A DNA stretch of 64,000 nt from assembly GCF_020615385.1 (NCBI RefSeq), contig NZ_JAJAVB010000019.1:1-64000 (forward strand), given 5' to 3'. The translations under genes and the position numbers were made by a program. Shown one piece after another: positions 26,055-35,796 of this stretch. The notes beneath the pieces are model-generated. The model did not search any database. It saw only the letters and a program-made list of their open reading frames with translations, and was not told where the DNA came from. Origin of the DNA: Jiella soli. GTDB lineage: Bacteria; Pseudomonadota; Alphaproteobacteria; Rhizobiales; Rhizobiaceae. Positions within the stretch are counted from its first letter, which is position 1; each line of letters starts with the position of its first letter.

Positions 26055-26564
26055 TCAGAGCTCCTGCGGATCGTCGGTGCGCGCGACGCCGGAATCGGGG
26101 GCGAAGACGAGCTTGCCCGAGCGAAGCGCGAGCGCGATCTGGTAGAGGAGAATGAGGCCGAGAAGCCCGCAACCGATTGGAACGGCGATCGTCACCCAGG
26201 CATAGGAGATGCCGCTGTCGCCGAAGGTGCGCTGCCAGTTCAAAAGGGTGAGCTGGATCCCGAACCATCCCATGGTCGCGAGAAACGCCACGGCGAGGAT
26301 CGCGAGGAAGAGGTCGAGGCTGCGGCGCAGCCCTTGCGGCAGCTTCTGGACGAAATAGTCGACGCCGATATGCGCCCTGGCCCGCAGCGCCTTCAGCGCG
26401 CCGATGAAGCAGAGCCAGATGAACAGCGCCTGGGCGAGATCGACGGACCAGACGATGGGATGGTCGAAGCTGCGCGAGATCGCAGCGACGAAGACCAGGA
26501 CGACGATCGCGGCGAGCAAGGCCCGCCCGAGCGCCTCCTCGACGAAGACGAGGACGGACAGCAT
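26055..26564 (-). CDS. TRAP transporter small permease (DctQ type)
   Basis: 169 residues with four predicted membrane helices (VFVEEALGRALLAAIVVLVFVA; AQALFIWLCFIGALKALR; LDLFLAILAVAFLATMGWFGIQL; AYAWVT-like segment ending GLLGLILLYQIAL). The motif RARAHIGVDYFVQ between helices 2 and 3 is the DctQ signature. Its partner large permease follows by 4 bases, and the binding protein precedes it after a 76-base gap with a hairpin. Confidence 0.9.
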   Translation of the reverse strand: MLSVLVFVEEALGRALLAAIVVLVFVAAISRSFDHPIVWSVDLAQALFIWLCFIGALKALRARAHIGVDYFVQKLPQGLRRSLDLFLAILAVAFLATMGWFGIQLTLLNWQRTFGDSGISYAWVTIAVPIGCGLLGLILLYQIALALRSGKLVFAPDSGVARTDDPQEL

Positions 26565-26601
26565 GAGGATCAGCTCGAAACTACGAAGACCGGAAACGAG
26601 G

Positions 26602-26626
26602 CGGGACGGCGCGGCGCGCCATCCCG
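26602..26626 (-). repeat. Intercistronic hairpin between dctP and dctQ
   Basis: CGGGA pairs with TCCCG and, after one mismatch, GGCG pairs with CGCC around a 5-base loop. It lies in the 76-base gap after the binding-protein gene. Such hairpins in transporter operons commonly protect the binding-protein message or partly terminate transcription, so that the periplasmic component is made in excess. Confidence 0.5.
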
Positions 26627-26640
26627 TTTGAGCCCGCCGC

Positions 26641-27627
26641 TTACTTGGCGAGGATGTCGTCGACCTGCTTCTTCAGATCGCCATAGCCGAGCTTTTCGTA
26701 GACGCCGGCGGTCGCTTCCTTGAAAGGCGTCACGTCGATCTCGTCGATCGAAAGACCTTCCTTCTCCATCTCCGCATCAACCTTGGCGACGGCGTCCTGC
26801 GTCCCCTTGGAGGCGAAGTCGCCGGCGGCGAGCGCCTCTTCCTTAAGGATCGTCTGGTACTCCTGCGGCAGCTGGTCGAACCACTGCGCACTGGTCACGA
26901 GGCCGGTGATCAGGCCGATATGGCCGGTCTTGGTGTAGTGCTTGGCGACCTCGTAGAGCCGGGCGCCGTAGACCGCGGTATCCTGCGCCTCGGCGGCGTC
27001 GATGGCATTCTGCTGCAGCGCCGGATAGACCTCGCCCCAGCCCATCGGGGTGGGCGTCGCGCCCATCGCCTTGATCGTCTCCATCCAGACCGGCGCGCCC
27101 GGCGTGCGCATGCGCACACCGTTGAGGTCGGCCGGCTTCGACACCGGGTTCGCGGTCAAGACGTTGCGCTGGCCCTGCCACCAGTTGAAGGACAGGATCT
27201 GGTGGCCCGACGTGTCGTGCAGCTTCTTCGTCCACTCGGCAAAGAGCGGCGAGGTCACGACCTTGCGGTAGCCGGCGAAGTCGCCGGCGAGATAGGGGCC
27301 GCCGAGGACGCCGAAATCATTGACGAAGACCGCGAGGCGGCCGGGATCGACGACCACGGCGACCGGCGCCCCGGCGCGGGCCTGTTCGAGGACGTCCTCG
27401 TCCTTGCCGAGCTGCGAACTCGGGAAGATGCGGACCTCCACCTTGCCGTCGGTGCGCTCGGCGACCTTGTCGCGGAACTGCTCGAGGCCCTTGTAGATCG
27501 GGTCCTCCTGGGTCAGCGCGGTCGAGACGTTGAGCTGATAGTCCTGTGCGGACGCCTGGCCGGCCGCAAGGCCGGTGACGAGGCCGGCGGCCACAAGCGC
27601 GCCGGCGATTTTCGAAATGATCGTCAT
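26641..27627 (-). CDS. TRAP transporter substrate-binding protein (DctP type)
   Basis: 328 residues from the ATG at 27627, which has GGGAGG 5 bases upstream and begins a signal peptide (MTIISKIAGALVAAGLVTGLAAGQASAQ). Mature-protein signatures are LEQFRDKVAERTDGKVEVRIFPSSQLGKDEDVLEQARAG, the conserved Arg/Pro stretch LNGVRMRTPGAPVWMETIKAMGATPTPMGWGEVYPALQQNAIDAAEAQ, and HIGLITGLVTSAQWFDQLP. By context the ligand is probably a sugar acid that feeds UxuA. First gene of dctP-dctQ-dctM-uxuA. Confidence 0.94.
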   Translation of the reverse strand: MTIISKIAGALVAAGLVTGLAAGQASAQDYQLNVSTALTQEDPIYKGLEQFRDKVAERTDGKVEVRIFPSSQLGKDEDVLEQARAGAPVAVVVDPGRLAVFVNDFGVLGGPYLAGDFAGYRKVVTSPLFAEWTKKLHDTSGHQILSFNWWQGQRNVLTANPVSKPADLNGVRMRTPGAPVWMETIKAMGATPTPMGWGEVYPALQQNAIDAAEAQDTAVYGARLYEVAKHYTKTGHIGLITGLVTSAQWFDQLPQEYQTILKEEALAAGDFASKGTQDAVAKVDAEMEKEGLSIDEIDVTPFKEATAGVYEKLGYGDLKKQVDDILAK

Positions 27628-27680
27628 GGAACCTCCCGTTCTCGCGCGGCGGCTCTCCCGTGCCGCGCTTGTCATGGACG

Positions 27681-27700
27681 ACTTGTATGGTAGTATGAAA
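27681..27700. promoter_or_regulatory. Candidate GntR operator between gntR and dctP
   Basis: In the 101-base divergent spacer an AT-rich block contains GTATG at 27685-27689 and again at 27693-27697 (TTGTATGGTAGTATGAA). GntR/FCD regulators often bind short motifs built around such half sites in the spacer next to their own gene. The assignment rests on position and composition only. Confidence 0.3.
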
Positions 27701-27728
27701 GCTCCGGAATGCAAGCGGTTTGTGGGCA

Positions 27729-28529
27729 ATGATGAAACTGGACGAGAAGGCGCCGATCGCCCCGCAGATCTATACGGGGCTCCGCCAGGCGATCATCCGG
27801 ATGCGCTTCATGCCGGGTCAGGCGCTTTCGGAGAAGGAGATCGCGAGCCTCTTCGGCTCCAGCCGCCAGCCGGCGCGCGAGGCGCTGATCAAGCTCGCCG
27901 AGGCGGGGCTCGTCCGGATCCTGCCGCAGCGCGGAAGCTACGTCGTCAAGGTCTCGCCGCGTGCCGTCGGCGACGCGCGCTTCGTGCGCGAAGCGGTCGA
28001 GGTGGCGGTCGCACGCACCGCCTGCCGGATCGCGTCGGACAAGTCGCTCGCGGGGCTCGGCGACCTCGTCCGCCGGCAGTCGGAGGCGGCGGCGGCCGGC
28101 GACAACGATCTGTTCCTGACCCTCGACGAGGCCTTCCACCGCGGCCTTGCCGAGGCGGTCGACTGTGCCGAGGCCTGGCGTGTGGTGGAGAACGGCAAGG
28201 CGCAGATGGACCGAGTGCGCTATCTGAGCCTGCCGGAAGCCTCGCCGATGACGCTCCTGATCGAGCAGCACGAGGATATCCTCAATGCGATCCGCGCCCG
28301 CGATGCGGAGGCCGCCGCCGCGGCGATGCGCATCCATCTCCGCGAAATCCTCCTCGCCCTGCCGCGGCTGGCGGCACAGCGGCCGGAACTCTTCGACGAC
28401 GAGGCGCTGCCGGCGCATGCCGAGGATCTCCGCGCCGCGCTGGGCCGCGCCGGACCCACCCTGCCGGGCGGAGACGAGACGGCGCCGATTGCGGCTGCCG
28501 GGTCCCGCGTGCCCGACCGCACGCGATAG
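27729..28529 (+). CDS. GntR/FCD-family transcriptional regulator
   Basis: 266 residues from the ATG at 27729; in-frame TTG at 27720 and ATG at 27732 are alternatives. An N-terminal winged helix (YTGLRQAIIRMRFMPGQALSEKEIASLFGSSRQPAREALIKLAEAGLVRILPQRGSYVVKV) is joined to an all-helical FCD ligand domain with the expected metal-binding His residues (DEAFHRGLAEA, EQHEDILNAI, MRIHL). The last 45 residues are an Ala/Pro-rich tail beyond the usual end. Divergent from the TRAP-uxuA operon, it is probably its local repressor, with a sugar acid as effector. Confidence 0.9.
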   Translation: MMKLDEKAPIAPQIYTGLRQAIIRMRFMPGQALSEKEIASLFGSSRQPAREALIKLAEAGLVRILPQRGSYVVKVSPRAVGDARFVREAVEVAVARTACRIASDKSLAGLGDLVRRQSEAAAAGDNDLFLTLDEAFHRGLAEAVDCAEAWRVVENGKAQMDRVRYLSLPEASPMTLLIEQHEDILNAIRARDAEAAAAAMRIHLREILLALPRLAAQRPELFDDEALPAHAEDLRAALGRAGPTLPGGDETAPIAAAGSRVPDRTR

Positions 28530-28766
28530 GCCGAGGCGCAGACGCACGCCGCCTGCGCCGCGGCGAATGCCAACCGGGATTTCGTCGGAAGGAGGCCCCG
28601 GCCCGGAGAGACGGCCTGCGAAACAGGCTCCCGGAAGCAGGCGATGGTGACGCGACCTCGACCGGGGCGTGACGCGGTGGCCGCCCGCCTGTAACCTGCT
28701 CCTCGAAGACATCGGCGAGACAAGTCCGGCGCTCATCAAGCCGGCCGCCGCCTGGGGAGAGAGACG

Positions 28767-29897
28767 ATGCAGAGCCGCGCGGCCGTCCTTCACGCAATTC
28801 CTGCCACCCGGCCCTATGCGCAGTCGCGCCCGCTGGTGCTCGAGACGGTCGAGCTCGACCCGCCCGGCCCCGGCGAGGTCCTGGTGCGCATTGCGGCCGC
28901 CGGCCTCTGCCATTCCGATCTCTCGGTGATCAACGGCGACCGGCCTCGGCCGGTGCCGATGGCGCTCGGCCACGAGGCGAGCGGCATCGTCGAAAGACTC
29001 GGCGATGGCGTCACCGACCTTCGGCCGGGCGACCATGTCGTGATGGTCTTCGTGCCTTCCTGCGGCCATTGCGCCCCGTGCGCCGAAGGCCGGCCGGCAC
29101 TCTGCGAACCCGGCGCCAAGGCCAATGCCAGCGGCGAGCTTCTGGCCGGCGGCCGGCGCATCCACCTGAACGGCGCGCCGGTCTCGCACCATATCGGCGT
29201 TTCGGCCTTCGGCGAGTTCGCCGTCGTCTCACGCCGCTCGCTGGTGCCGATCGACCGCGAGGTGCCGCTCGACCACGCCGCCCTCTTCGGCTGCGCCGTC
29301 CTGACCGGCGTCGGCGCCGTGGTCAACACGGCCGCGATCAGGCCCGGCCAGACGGTGGCGGTGATCGGCCTCGGCGGCGTCGGGCTGTCGGCGGTTCTCG
29401 GGGCGCTCGGCGCCGGGGCGGCGGAAATCATCGCCATCGACGTCAATCCCGACAAGCTCGCCATTGCCCGCGAGCTCGGCGCCACGGCCGTCTTCGACGC
29501 AGCCGATCCGGACACGAGCGGCGCCGTCCGCGAGCGCACGCGCGGCGGGGTTCACGCCGCGATCGAGACCGCCGGCGTGCCGGCCGCCTTCGACCTCGCC
29601 TATCAGGTGACCCGGCGCGGCGGCCAGACGGTGACGGCGAGCCTCGCCAATCCGGCCGCGCGGCTCTCCCTGCAGCAGGTCGGCCTCGTCGCCGAGGAGC
29701 GCACCATCCGGGGCAGCTATCTCGGCGGAGGCGTGCCCTCGCGCGACATTCCCGCCTACATCGCGCTCTTTCGCCAGGGCCGCCTGCCGGTCGATCGCCT
29801 GCTGACCAGCTCCGGCCCGCTCGACGACATCAACGCCGCCTTCGACAGCCTCGCCGAGGGCAAAACGGTCCGGCACATCATCCGCATGGAGGTCTAG
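28767..29897 (+). CDS. Zinc-dependent alcohol dehydrogenase (class III-like)
   Basis: 376 residues. Catalytic zinc ligands in AAGLCHSDLSVI and LGHEASGIVE; a structural zinc cluster of four Cys (CGHCAPCAEGRPALC); NAD-binding Gly-rich motif VIGLGGVGLSAVLGALGAGAAEIIAIDVN with a terminal Asp that favours NAD over NADP. It resembles the medium-chain dehydrogenases of the formaldehyde/alcohol type. It follows gntR by 237 bases on the same strand; a link with the sugar-acid pathway is possible but unproven, as is a link with the cox genes downstream. Confidence 0.88.
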   Translation: MQSRAAVLHAIPATRPYAQSRPLVLETVELDPPGPGEVLVRIAAAGLCHSDLSVINGDRPRPVPMALGHEASGIVERLGDGVTDLRPGDHVVMVFVPSCGHCAPCAEGRPALCEPGAKANASGELLAGGRRIHLNGAPVSHHIGVSAFGEFAVVSRRSLVPIDREVPLDHAALFGCAVLTGVGAVVNTAAIRPGQTVAVIGLGGVGLSAVLGALGAGAAEIIAIDVNPDKLAIARELGATAVFDAADPDTSGAVRERTRGGVHAAIETAGVPAAFDLAYQVTRRGGQTVTASLANPAARLSLQQVGLVAEERTIRGSYLGGGVPSRDIPAYIALFRQGRLPVDRLLTSSGPLDDINAAFDSLAEGKTVRHIIRMEV

Positions 29898-30022
29898 GCC
29901 CCGCGGCGGGCGCGCGACACGCGGCAACCGGCTCGCCGAAGATTGACAGAAGACGTGCTGGCCGATCACGCTTCGATCGGTCTATCGTCACGATCGACAG
30001 AAGAGGCGCGATCCGTTCGGGG

Positions 30023-31462
30023 ATGGGTACGGTGCTCGCACAATCTCACGACATGCTGCTGGTCGGGGCGTCGCTGGCGGTCTCGCTGATGGCGAGCTTC
30101 ACAGGCCTGTCCCTGACCCGGGGCATATCGGCCCTGCCTGCGGCCCAGCGAAAGACCAGGGTGGCGATGGCCGCCGTCGCGCTCGGCGGCGGCATCTGGT
30201 CGATGCATTTCGTCGCCATGCTCGGCCTGACCCTGCCGATCCTCTTCTACTACGATGCGCTGATCACGCTGATCTCTGCGCTCGTCGCCATCCTGATGGT
30301 CGGTGTCGCGCTGCTCGTCCTCCATTTCCTGCCCCGGACCCGGCGCACGGTCACGGCGGCCGGGGCGATCGTCGGCCTCGGCATCGCCGCCATGCACTAT
30401 ATCGGCATGTCCGGCATTCAGCTCTGCACGGCGGTCTATACGCCGGCCGCCCTCGCCCTCGCCTGGGCCGCATCCGTCGGGCTCGGCATCGGCTCGTTCC
30501 GGATCATCCACCACAGGCGCAGGCGCCAGAATCTGGCGCTCGGAACGCTCAGCCTCGGCATCTCGGTCTTCGCGGTGCATTTCATCGCGATGGGCGGAAC
30601 CGGCTTCACCGCGACGATCTCCGCCGCGACGGACGGGCCGCTGCTCGACAATGCGACGCTGGCGATGATCGTCACCGTCGCGGCCTTCGTCATCTGCGGC
30701 GCCTTCCTCTTGACCGGCGTCGGCTTTCTTCCGGAGGAGGCAGACCAGGGGCCGATTTTTGCGGCGGCGCCGGCCGATGCCGCATTCAGGCCGGTCCAGG
30801 CCGCATCAGAGCCGGCCGTGGGACAGGAAGGCGCTCTTGCCGCGCAGAGACCGGGCGATCCCGGCGAAGCCTCGGCAGGTCAAAGCGCCTCCAGCGACGG
30901 CGAACCGGGAGCCCTCGCCCCGTCCCCTCTCCAGCTCGGATCATCCATCGCAGCGCCGGGAGATTCGACAGTGGCCACGGCCGCTGAATCCTTCGCCACA
31001 GGCGGGACGGACCCGCCTCCCAATCCGCAGACCGGCGTCGTGGGCCGGGGATTTTCGGCGCCGGATAAGCCGACGGACAAGGAGCCCCAATCGGATCCGA
31101 TGCCGCCGGCCGCCACCGAGCGCCTCGCCGCGGCACGGGTGCCGTTCGAGCGGGAAGGCCGCACGCTTTTCGTGGATCGCTCGGCCATCGCCGCCGTCAG
31201 GGCGGAGGGCCATTACACCACCCTTTATGTCGACGGCCAGGAACTCTTCTGTCCCTGGTCGATCACCGAGGCCGCCGCGCGGCTGCCCGAACCGTATTTC
31301 GTGCGCGCTCACCGCAGCTATCTGATCAATGTCGGCCACGTCACCGGCTTCGAACGGCGCAAGGACAACGGCATCTGCCTCCTCGCCAAGGCCGGTGCGC
31401 TCGCCGCCGTGCCGGTCAGTCGCGGGCGCCTGCCCGCCGTGCGCCAAGCGCTGGGTGTCTGA
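30023..31462 (+). CDS. coxC: CoxC-like MHYT-LytTR membrane regulator
   Basis: 479 residues from the ATG at 30023. Six to seven membrane helices occupy residues 1-235 with three MHYT-type motifs (SMHFVAM, AMHYIGM, AVHFIAM), proposed to bind metal and sense O2, CO or NO. A roughly 120-residue Pro/Ala/Gln-rich linker leads to a C-terminal LytTR DNA-binding domain (VDRSAIAAVRAEGHYTTLY, EPYFVRAHRSYLINVGHVTGFERR). This domain pair is that of CoxC and CoxH from the Oligotropha CO-oxidation megaplasmid, and the gene lies upstream of coxM as coxC does there. It is the probable CO-responsive activator of the genes that follow. Confidence 0.88.
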   Translation: MGTVLAQSHDMLLVGASLAVSLMASFTGLSLTRGISALPAAQRKTRVAMAAVALGGGIWSMHFVAMLGLTLPILFYYDALITLISALVAILMVGVALLVLHFLPRTRRTVTAAGAIVGLGIAAMHYIGMSGIQLCTAVYTPAALALAWAASVGLGIGSFRIIHHRRRRQNLALGTLSLGISVFAVHFIAMGGTGFTATISAATDGPLLDNATLAMIVTVAAFVICGAFLLTGVGFLPEEADQGPIFAAAPADAAFRPVQAASEPAVGQEGALAAQRPGDPGEASAGQSASSDGEPGALAPSPLQLGSSIAAPGDSTVATAAESFATGGTDPPPNPQTGVVGRGFSAPDKPTDKEPQSDPMPPAATERLAAARVPFEREGRTLFVDRSAIAAVRAEGHYTTLYVDGQELFCPWSITEAAARLPEPYFVRAHRSYLINVGHVTGFERRKDNGICLLAKAGALAAVPVSRGRLPAVRQALGV

Positions 31463-31973
31463 CGGGCGGGCGGCAAAAAGCCCTGCATCGAACGATCCAG
31501 CGCCGAAGGGCTTGATGATTGGTTGGCCGATCGTCGGCGCTTCCATTTGCCATTCCCGCGCCCCGTCCGGGGAATGACCACCCGTCGATGTTCGCGATGA
31601 TCATTCCTCGCAGATACCTCTGCGCATCGAGCTCGCCGAACCCGGTTTTTACCGAAACACGCGAATGCCGCGGGCACTGAGTCTCCGGCCTGGCAGCCCG
31701 GCCACAACCGCTCGCCAGCGGGCAGACAACCGGCAGGCCGAGCCCGCCCGAGCGCCGACACGAGACACCCCCCGGCGGCCCTTCGAGTATGCCCGTGACG
31801 TCGCGTTCCGTATGAAATCCTTACAATTTCGCGTTTCGTGCAGGCGGTTCGCAGTTCGTGAAAAGCTATTCTGGATTGGTTCCAGAGTTGGCCGCCCCGG
31901 CGCGGACAGGTGCATAGTCCCAGCATGAAACGAGCGCGGGAGACGCTCGCGCATTGGGAGGAGTGACGGCGCC
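31463..31973 (+). promoter_or_regulatory. coxMSL promoter region with LytTR-like direct repeats
   Basis: 511 non-coding bases between coxC and coxM. Just after coxC an inverted repeat (AAGCCCT 31478-31484 with AGGGCTT 31507-31513) and a second one (CATTCCC 31551-31557 with GGGAATG 31570-31576) may end the coxC message. The 3' part is locally AT-rich and holds imperfect direct repeats CGCGTTTCGTG (31830-31840) and CGCAGTTCGTG (31850-31860), 20 bases apart start to start, with a related CGCGTTCCGT at 31802. LytTR domains bind such repeats spaced two helical turns apart. No promoter boxes were identified. Confidence 0.45.
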
Positions 31974-32828
31974 ATGATTCCAGCGGCGTTCGAATACCAT
32001 CGGCCATCCGATCTTCAAGCGGCGATCGCGACGCTTCGCGAATTCGGCGACGAGGCGCGCGTCGTTGCCGGCGGCCACAGTCTGATCCCGATGATGAAAC
32101 TTCGGATGGCGGCCATCGCCCATCTCGTCGACCTCTCGGGGATCGGCGAGCTGAAGGGCATCCGGATCGACGGCACGCGCGTGACGATCGGCGCCACCAC
32201 CACCCAGCACGAGCTGATCGCCGACAAAGCGCTCGGCAGGACCGCGCCGATCCTGCGCGAAGCGGCGCTCCAGATCGCCGACCCGCAGGTCCGCTACATG
32301 GGCACCGTCGGCGGGAACGTCGCCAATGGCGACCCCGGCAACGACATGCCGGCGCTGATGCAGTGCCTCGACGCCACCTATACGCTGGTCGGGCCGGACG
32401 GCAGCCGCGAGGTGAAGGCACGCGACTTCTACGAGTCGGCCTATATGACGGCGCGGGCGGACGACGAGATCCTGACCGCGATCCGTTTCACTGCCGAGGG
32501 CGGCGGCTACGCCTATGAGAAGCAGAAGCGCAAGATCGGCGACTATGCGACCGCCGCTGCCGCCGTCAGCCTGCGCAAGGACGGCGGCAGCTGTTCGGCA
32601 GCCGCGATCGCGATGACCAACCTCTCGGACGTCCCGGTCTTCGCCGAGGCTGCCGGCAAAGCCCTTCTCGGCACGAGCTGCACGGCCGCCGACATCGGCC
32701 GCGCGGTCGAGGCCGCGCTCTCCGTCATCGAACCCACCGCCGACAATCGCGGGCCCGTCGAGTTCAAGCGCCATGTCGCCGGCATCATCGTCCGCCGCGC
32801 CATCGAGCGCGCCTGGTCGCGAGCCTGA
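31974..32828 (+). CDS. coxM: CO dehydrogenase medium (FAD) subunit CoxM
   Basis: 284 residues, matching the 288 of Oligotropha CoxM. FAD-binding motifs [15 protein letters not shown] (about residues 36-50) and the second loop [22 protein letters not shown] are present, as is the [11 protein letters not shown] segment of the VAO-type fold. The subunit passes electrons from the [2Fe-2S] clusters of CoxS to quinone or cytochrome acceptors. GGGAGGAG lies about 11 bases upstream of the ATG. It is 10 bases before coxS in the conserved order M-S-L. Confidence 0.96.
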   Translation: MIPAAFEYHRPSDLQAAIATLREFGDEARVVAGGHSLIPMMKLRMAAIAHLVDLSGIGELKGIRIDGTRVTIGATTTQHELIADKALGRTAPILREAALQIADPQVRYMGTVGGNVANGDPGNDMPALMQCLDATYTLVGPDGSREVKARDFYESAYMTARADDEILTAIRFTAEGGGYAYEKQKRKIGDYATAAAAVSLRKDGGSCSAAAIAMTNLSDVPVFAEAAGKALLGTSCTAADIGRAVEAALSVIEPTADNRGPVEFKRHVAGIIVRRAIERAWSRA

Positions 32829-32838
32829 GGAGACTGTC

Positions 32839-33330
32839 ATGTCCAAGATGCATCTGTCGCTGACGGTGAATGGCGAGACGCACGAGATCCTCGCCGAACC
32901 GCGCGAACTCCTGATCCATGTCCTGCGCGAGCGGTTGAACCTCACCGGCCCGCATATCGGCTGCGAGACGTCGCATTGCGGCGCCTGCACGATCGACATG
33001 GACGGGCGCTCGGTGAAGTCCTGCACGGTCTTCGCCGCCCAGGCGAACGGCGCCGAGATCACCACGATCGAGGGCCTCGGCTCGCCGGGCGCGCTGCATC
33101 CCCTGCAAGAGGCCTTCCGCGAGCATCACGGCCTGCAATGCGGCTTCTGCACGCCGGGCATGATCACCCGCGCCCATCGCCTGCTCCAGGAGAATCCGAA
33201 CCCGACGGAATCCGAGGTGCGGATGGGCATGGCCGGCAATCTGTGCCGCTGCACCGGCTATCAGAACATCGTCAAGGCGATCCTCGCCGCCGCCGCCGAG
33301 ATGAACGCCGTCAAGGAGGCCGCAGAATGA
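32839..33330 (+). CDS. coxS: CO dehydrogenase small (2Fe-2S) subunit CoxS
   Basis: 163 residues from the ATG at 32839 (GAGGAG upstream); the frame is open further upstream within coxM but starts there are not family-like. Plant-type cluster ligands are Cys 42, 47, 50 and 62 ([16 protein letters not shown]). The second cluster uses Cys 101, 104, 136 and 138 ([16 protein letters not shown]). It carries electrons from the Mo/Cu site of CoxL to FAD on CoxM. The stop overlaps the coxL start as ATGA. Confidence 0.97.
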   Translation: MSKMHLSLTVNGETHEILAEPRELLIHVLRERLNLTGPHIGCETSHCGACTIDMDGRSVKSCTVFAAQANGAEITTIEGLGSPGALHPLQEAFREHHGLQCGFCTPGMITRAHRLLQENPNPTESEVRMGMAGNLCRCTGYQNIVKAILAAAAEMNAVKEAAE

Positions 33331-35750
33331 ACGAGATGACCCCGCCGACCCGCGAGGAGCGCACCGCCAAGCTGAAGGGCCTCGGCTGCTCGCGGAAGCG
33401 CGTCGAGGACGTGCGCTTCACGCAAGGCAAGGGCAACTATGTCGACGACATCAAGATGCCCGGCATGCTCTATGGCGACTTCGTGCGCTCGCCCTATGCC
33501 CATGCCCGCGTCAAGTCGATCGACACCGAGGCGGCGTTGGCCGTGCCCGGCGTCGTCGCGGTCCTGACCGCCAAGGACCTCGCCCCGCTGAACCTCCACT
33601 GGATGCCGACGCTCGCCGGCGACAAGCAGATGGTGCTCGCGGACGGCAAGGTGCTGTTCCAGGGCCAGGAGGTCGCCTTCGTCGTCGCCAACGACCGCTA
33701 TGCCGCCGCCGACGCGGTCGAGCTCGTCGTGGTCGATTACGAGGAACTTCCCGTCGTCACCGATCCCTATAAGGCGCTGGAGCCGGACGCGCCGGTGCTG
33801 CGCGAGGACCTTCAAGGCCAGACCTCGGGCGCGCATGGCGAGCGGCGCCACCACAACCACATCTTCCTCTGGGAGGCAGGCGACAGGGAGGCGACCGACC
33901 AGGCGATCGGCGCCGCCGAAGTGGTCGCCGAGGAGACGATCTACTACCACCGCACCCATCCCTGCCCGCTCGAGACCTGCGGCTGCGTCGCCTCGATGGA
34001 CAAGGTCAACGGCAAGCTCACCGTCTACGGCACCTTCCAGGCGCCGCATGTCGTGCGCACCGTCGCCTCGCTCCTCTCCGGCATCGAGGAGCACAACATC
34101 CGCGTCGTCTCGCCCGATATCGGCGGCGGCTTCGGCAACAAGGTCGGCGTCTATCCCGGCTATGTCTGCTCTATCGTTGCCTCGATCGTCACCGGCAGAC
34201 CGGTGAAGTGGATCGAGGACCGGATGGAGAACCTGATGGCGACGGCCTTCGCCCGCGACTACTGGATGAAGGGCCGTATCTCGGCGACGAAAGAGGGCAA
34301 GATCACCGGCCTTGACTGCCATGTGACCGCCGACCACGGCGCCTTCGACGCCTGCGCCGACCCCACCAAGTTTCCGGCCGGCTTCTTCAACATCATGACC
34401 GGCTCCTACGACATCCCGACGGCCTATGTCGGCGTCGACGGCGTCTACACCAACAAGGCGCCGGGGGGCGTCGCCTATCGCTGCTCCTTCCGGGTGACGG
34501 AGGCGGCGTATTTCATCGAGCGGATGATCGAGGTCCTGGCGATCGAGCTCGGCATGGACGCGGCCGAGCTTCGGCGGATCAACTTCATCCGCAAGGACCA
34601 GTTCCCCTACCAGTCCGCGCTCGGCTGGGAATATGATTCCGGCGACTATCACACCGCCTGGGAGAAGGCGCTGAAGGCCGTAGACTATGACGGCCTGAGG
34701 CGCGAACAGGCGGAGCGCGTCGAGGCGTTCAGGCGCGGCGAGACGCGCAAGCTCCTCGGCATCGGGCTCACCCATTTCACCGAGATCGTCGGCGCCGGCC
34801 CGGTCAAGAACTGCGACATTCTCGGCATGGGCATGTTCGACAGCTGCGAGATCCGCATCCATCCGACGGGGTCAGCAATCGCCCGGCTCGGCACGATCAG
34901 CCAGGGCCAGGGCCACGCCACCACCTTCGCCCAGATCCTGGCGTCGGAGATCGGTCTTCCCGCCGATTCGATCACCATCGAGGAAGGCGACACCGACACC
35001 GCGCCCTACGGCCTTGGCACCTACGGCTCGCGCTCGACCCCGGTCGCCGGCGCCGCAACTGCGATGGCCGGCCGCAAGATCCGGGCGAAGGCCCAGATGA
35101 TCGCGGCCTATCTCCTCGAAGTCCATGACGGCGACCTCGAATGGGACGTCGACCGCTTCGTGGTGAAGGGCGCGCCGGAGCGCTTCAAGACCATGAAGGA
35201 GATTGCCTTCGCCTCCTACAACCAAGCGATCCCCGGCCTCGAGCCGGGCCTCGAGGCGGTCAGCTATTACGACCCACCGAACATGACCTATCCCTTCGGC
35301 GCCTATATCTGCGTGATGGAGCTCGACGTCGACACTGGCGTCCACGAGGTCCGGCAGTTCTACGCGCTCGACGACTGCGGCACCCGCATCAACCCGATGA
35401 TCATCGAGGGCCAGGTCCACGGCGGGCTGACCGAGGCCTTGGCGATCGCGATGGGCCAGGAGATCGCCTATGACGAGATCGGCAACGTCAAGACCGGCAC
35501 CTTGATGGACTTCTTCCTGCCGACAGCCTGGGAGACGCCGCACTACACGACCGACTTCACCGAGACGCCGAGCCCGCATCACCCGATCGGCGCCAAGGGC
35601 GTCGGCGAAAGCCCGAATGTGGGCGGCGTGCCGGCCTTCTCCAACGCCGTCCACGACGCCTTCCGCGCCTTCGGGCTGCGGCAGGCCCACATGCCGCACG
35701 ACCACTGGCGGGTGTGGAAGATCGCCCATGATCTCGGCCTGCACGGCTAA
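33327..35750 (+). CDS. coxL: CO dehydrogenase large subunit CoxL, form I
   Basis: 807 residues against 809 in Oligotropha. This is the molybdopterin-cytosine-dinucleotide subunit that oxidises CO to CO2 at a Mo-S-Cu site. The form I loop AYRCSFR is present with the copper-ligand Cys at residue 386; the catalytic Glu is residue 761 in GAKGVGES. Both are offset by exactly two from the Oligotropha residues 388 and 763. Cofactor motifs [24 protein letters not shown] and [13 protein letters not shown] are intact. Form II relatives carry AYRGAGR instead, so this is a genuine CO dehydrogenase. AAGGAG precedes the ATG. Confidence 0.98.
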   Translation: MNEMTPPTREERTAKLKGLGCSRKRVEDVRFTQGKGNYVDDIKMPGMLYGDFVRSPYAHARVKSIDTEAALAVPGVVAVLTAKDLAPLNLHWMPTLAGDKQMVLADGKVLFQGQEVAFVVANDRYAAADAVELVVVDYEELPVVTDPYKALEPDAPVLREDLQGQTSGAHGERRHHNHIFLWEAGDREATDQAIGAAEVVAEETIYYHRTHPCPLETCGCVASMDKVNGKLTVYGTFQAPHVVRTVASLLSGIEEHNIRVVSPDIGGGFGNKVGVYPGYVCSIVASIVTGRPVKWIEDRMENLMATAFARDYWMKGRISATKEGKITGLDCHVTADHGAFDACADPTKFPAGFFNIMTGSYDIPTAYVGVDGVYTNKAPGGVAYRCSFRVTEAAYFIERMIEVLAIELGMDAAELRRINFIRKDQFPYQSALGWEYDSGDYHTAWEKALKAVDYDGLRREQAERVEAFRRGETRKLLGIGLTHFTEIVGAGPVKNCDILGMGMFDSCEIRIHPTGSAIARLGTISQGQGHATTFAQILASEIGLPADSITIEEGDTDTAPYGLGTYGSRSTPVAGAATAMAGRKIRAKAQMIAAYLLEVHDGDLEWDVDRFVVKGAPERFKTMKEIAFASYNQAIPGLEPGLEAVSYYDPPNMTYPFGAYICVMELDVDTGVHEVRQFYALDDCGTRINPMIIEGQVHGGLTEALAIAMGQEIAYDEIGNVKTGTLMDFFLPTAWETPHYTTDFTETPSPHHPIGAKGVGESPNVGGVPAFSNAVHDAFRAFGLRQAHMPHDHWRVWKIAHDLGLHG

Positions 35751-35796
35751 GGGATTGCGGGGCGGCCCCGCGCCGCCCCACCACGGATACCGGGCC

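Noticed and set aside
29069-30022. Possible N-terminal extension of coxC reaching back through the alcohol dehydrogenase gene
   Set aside because: The extension is an Arg-rich frameshifted reading of the dehydrogenase; the MHYT domain starts naturally at the ATG at 30023.
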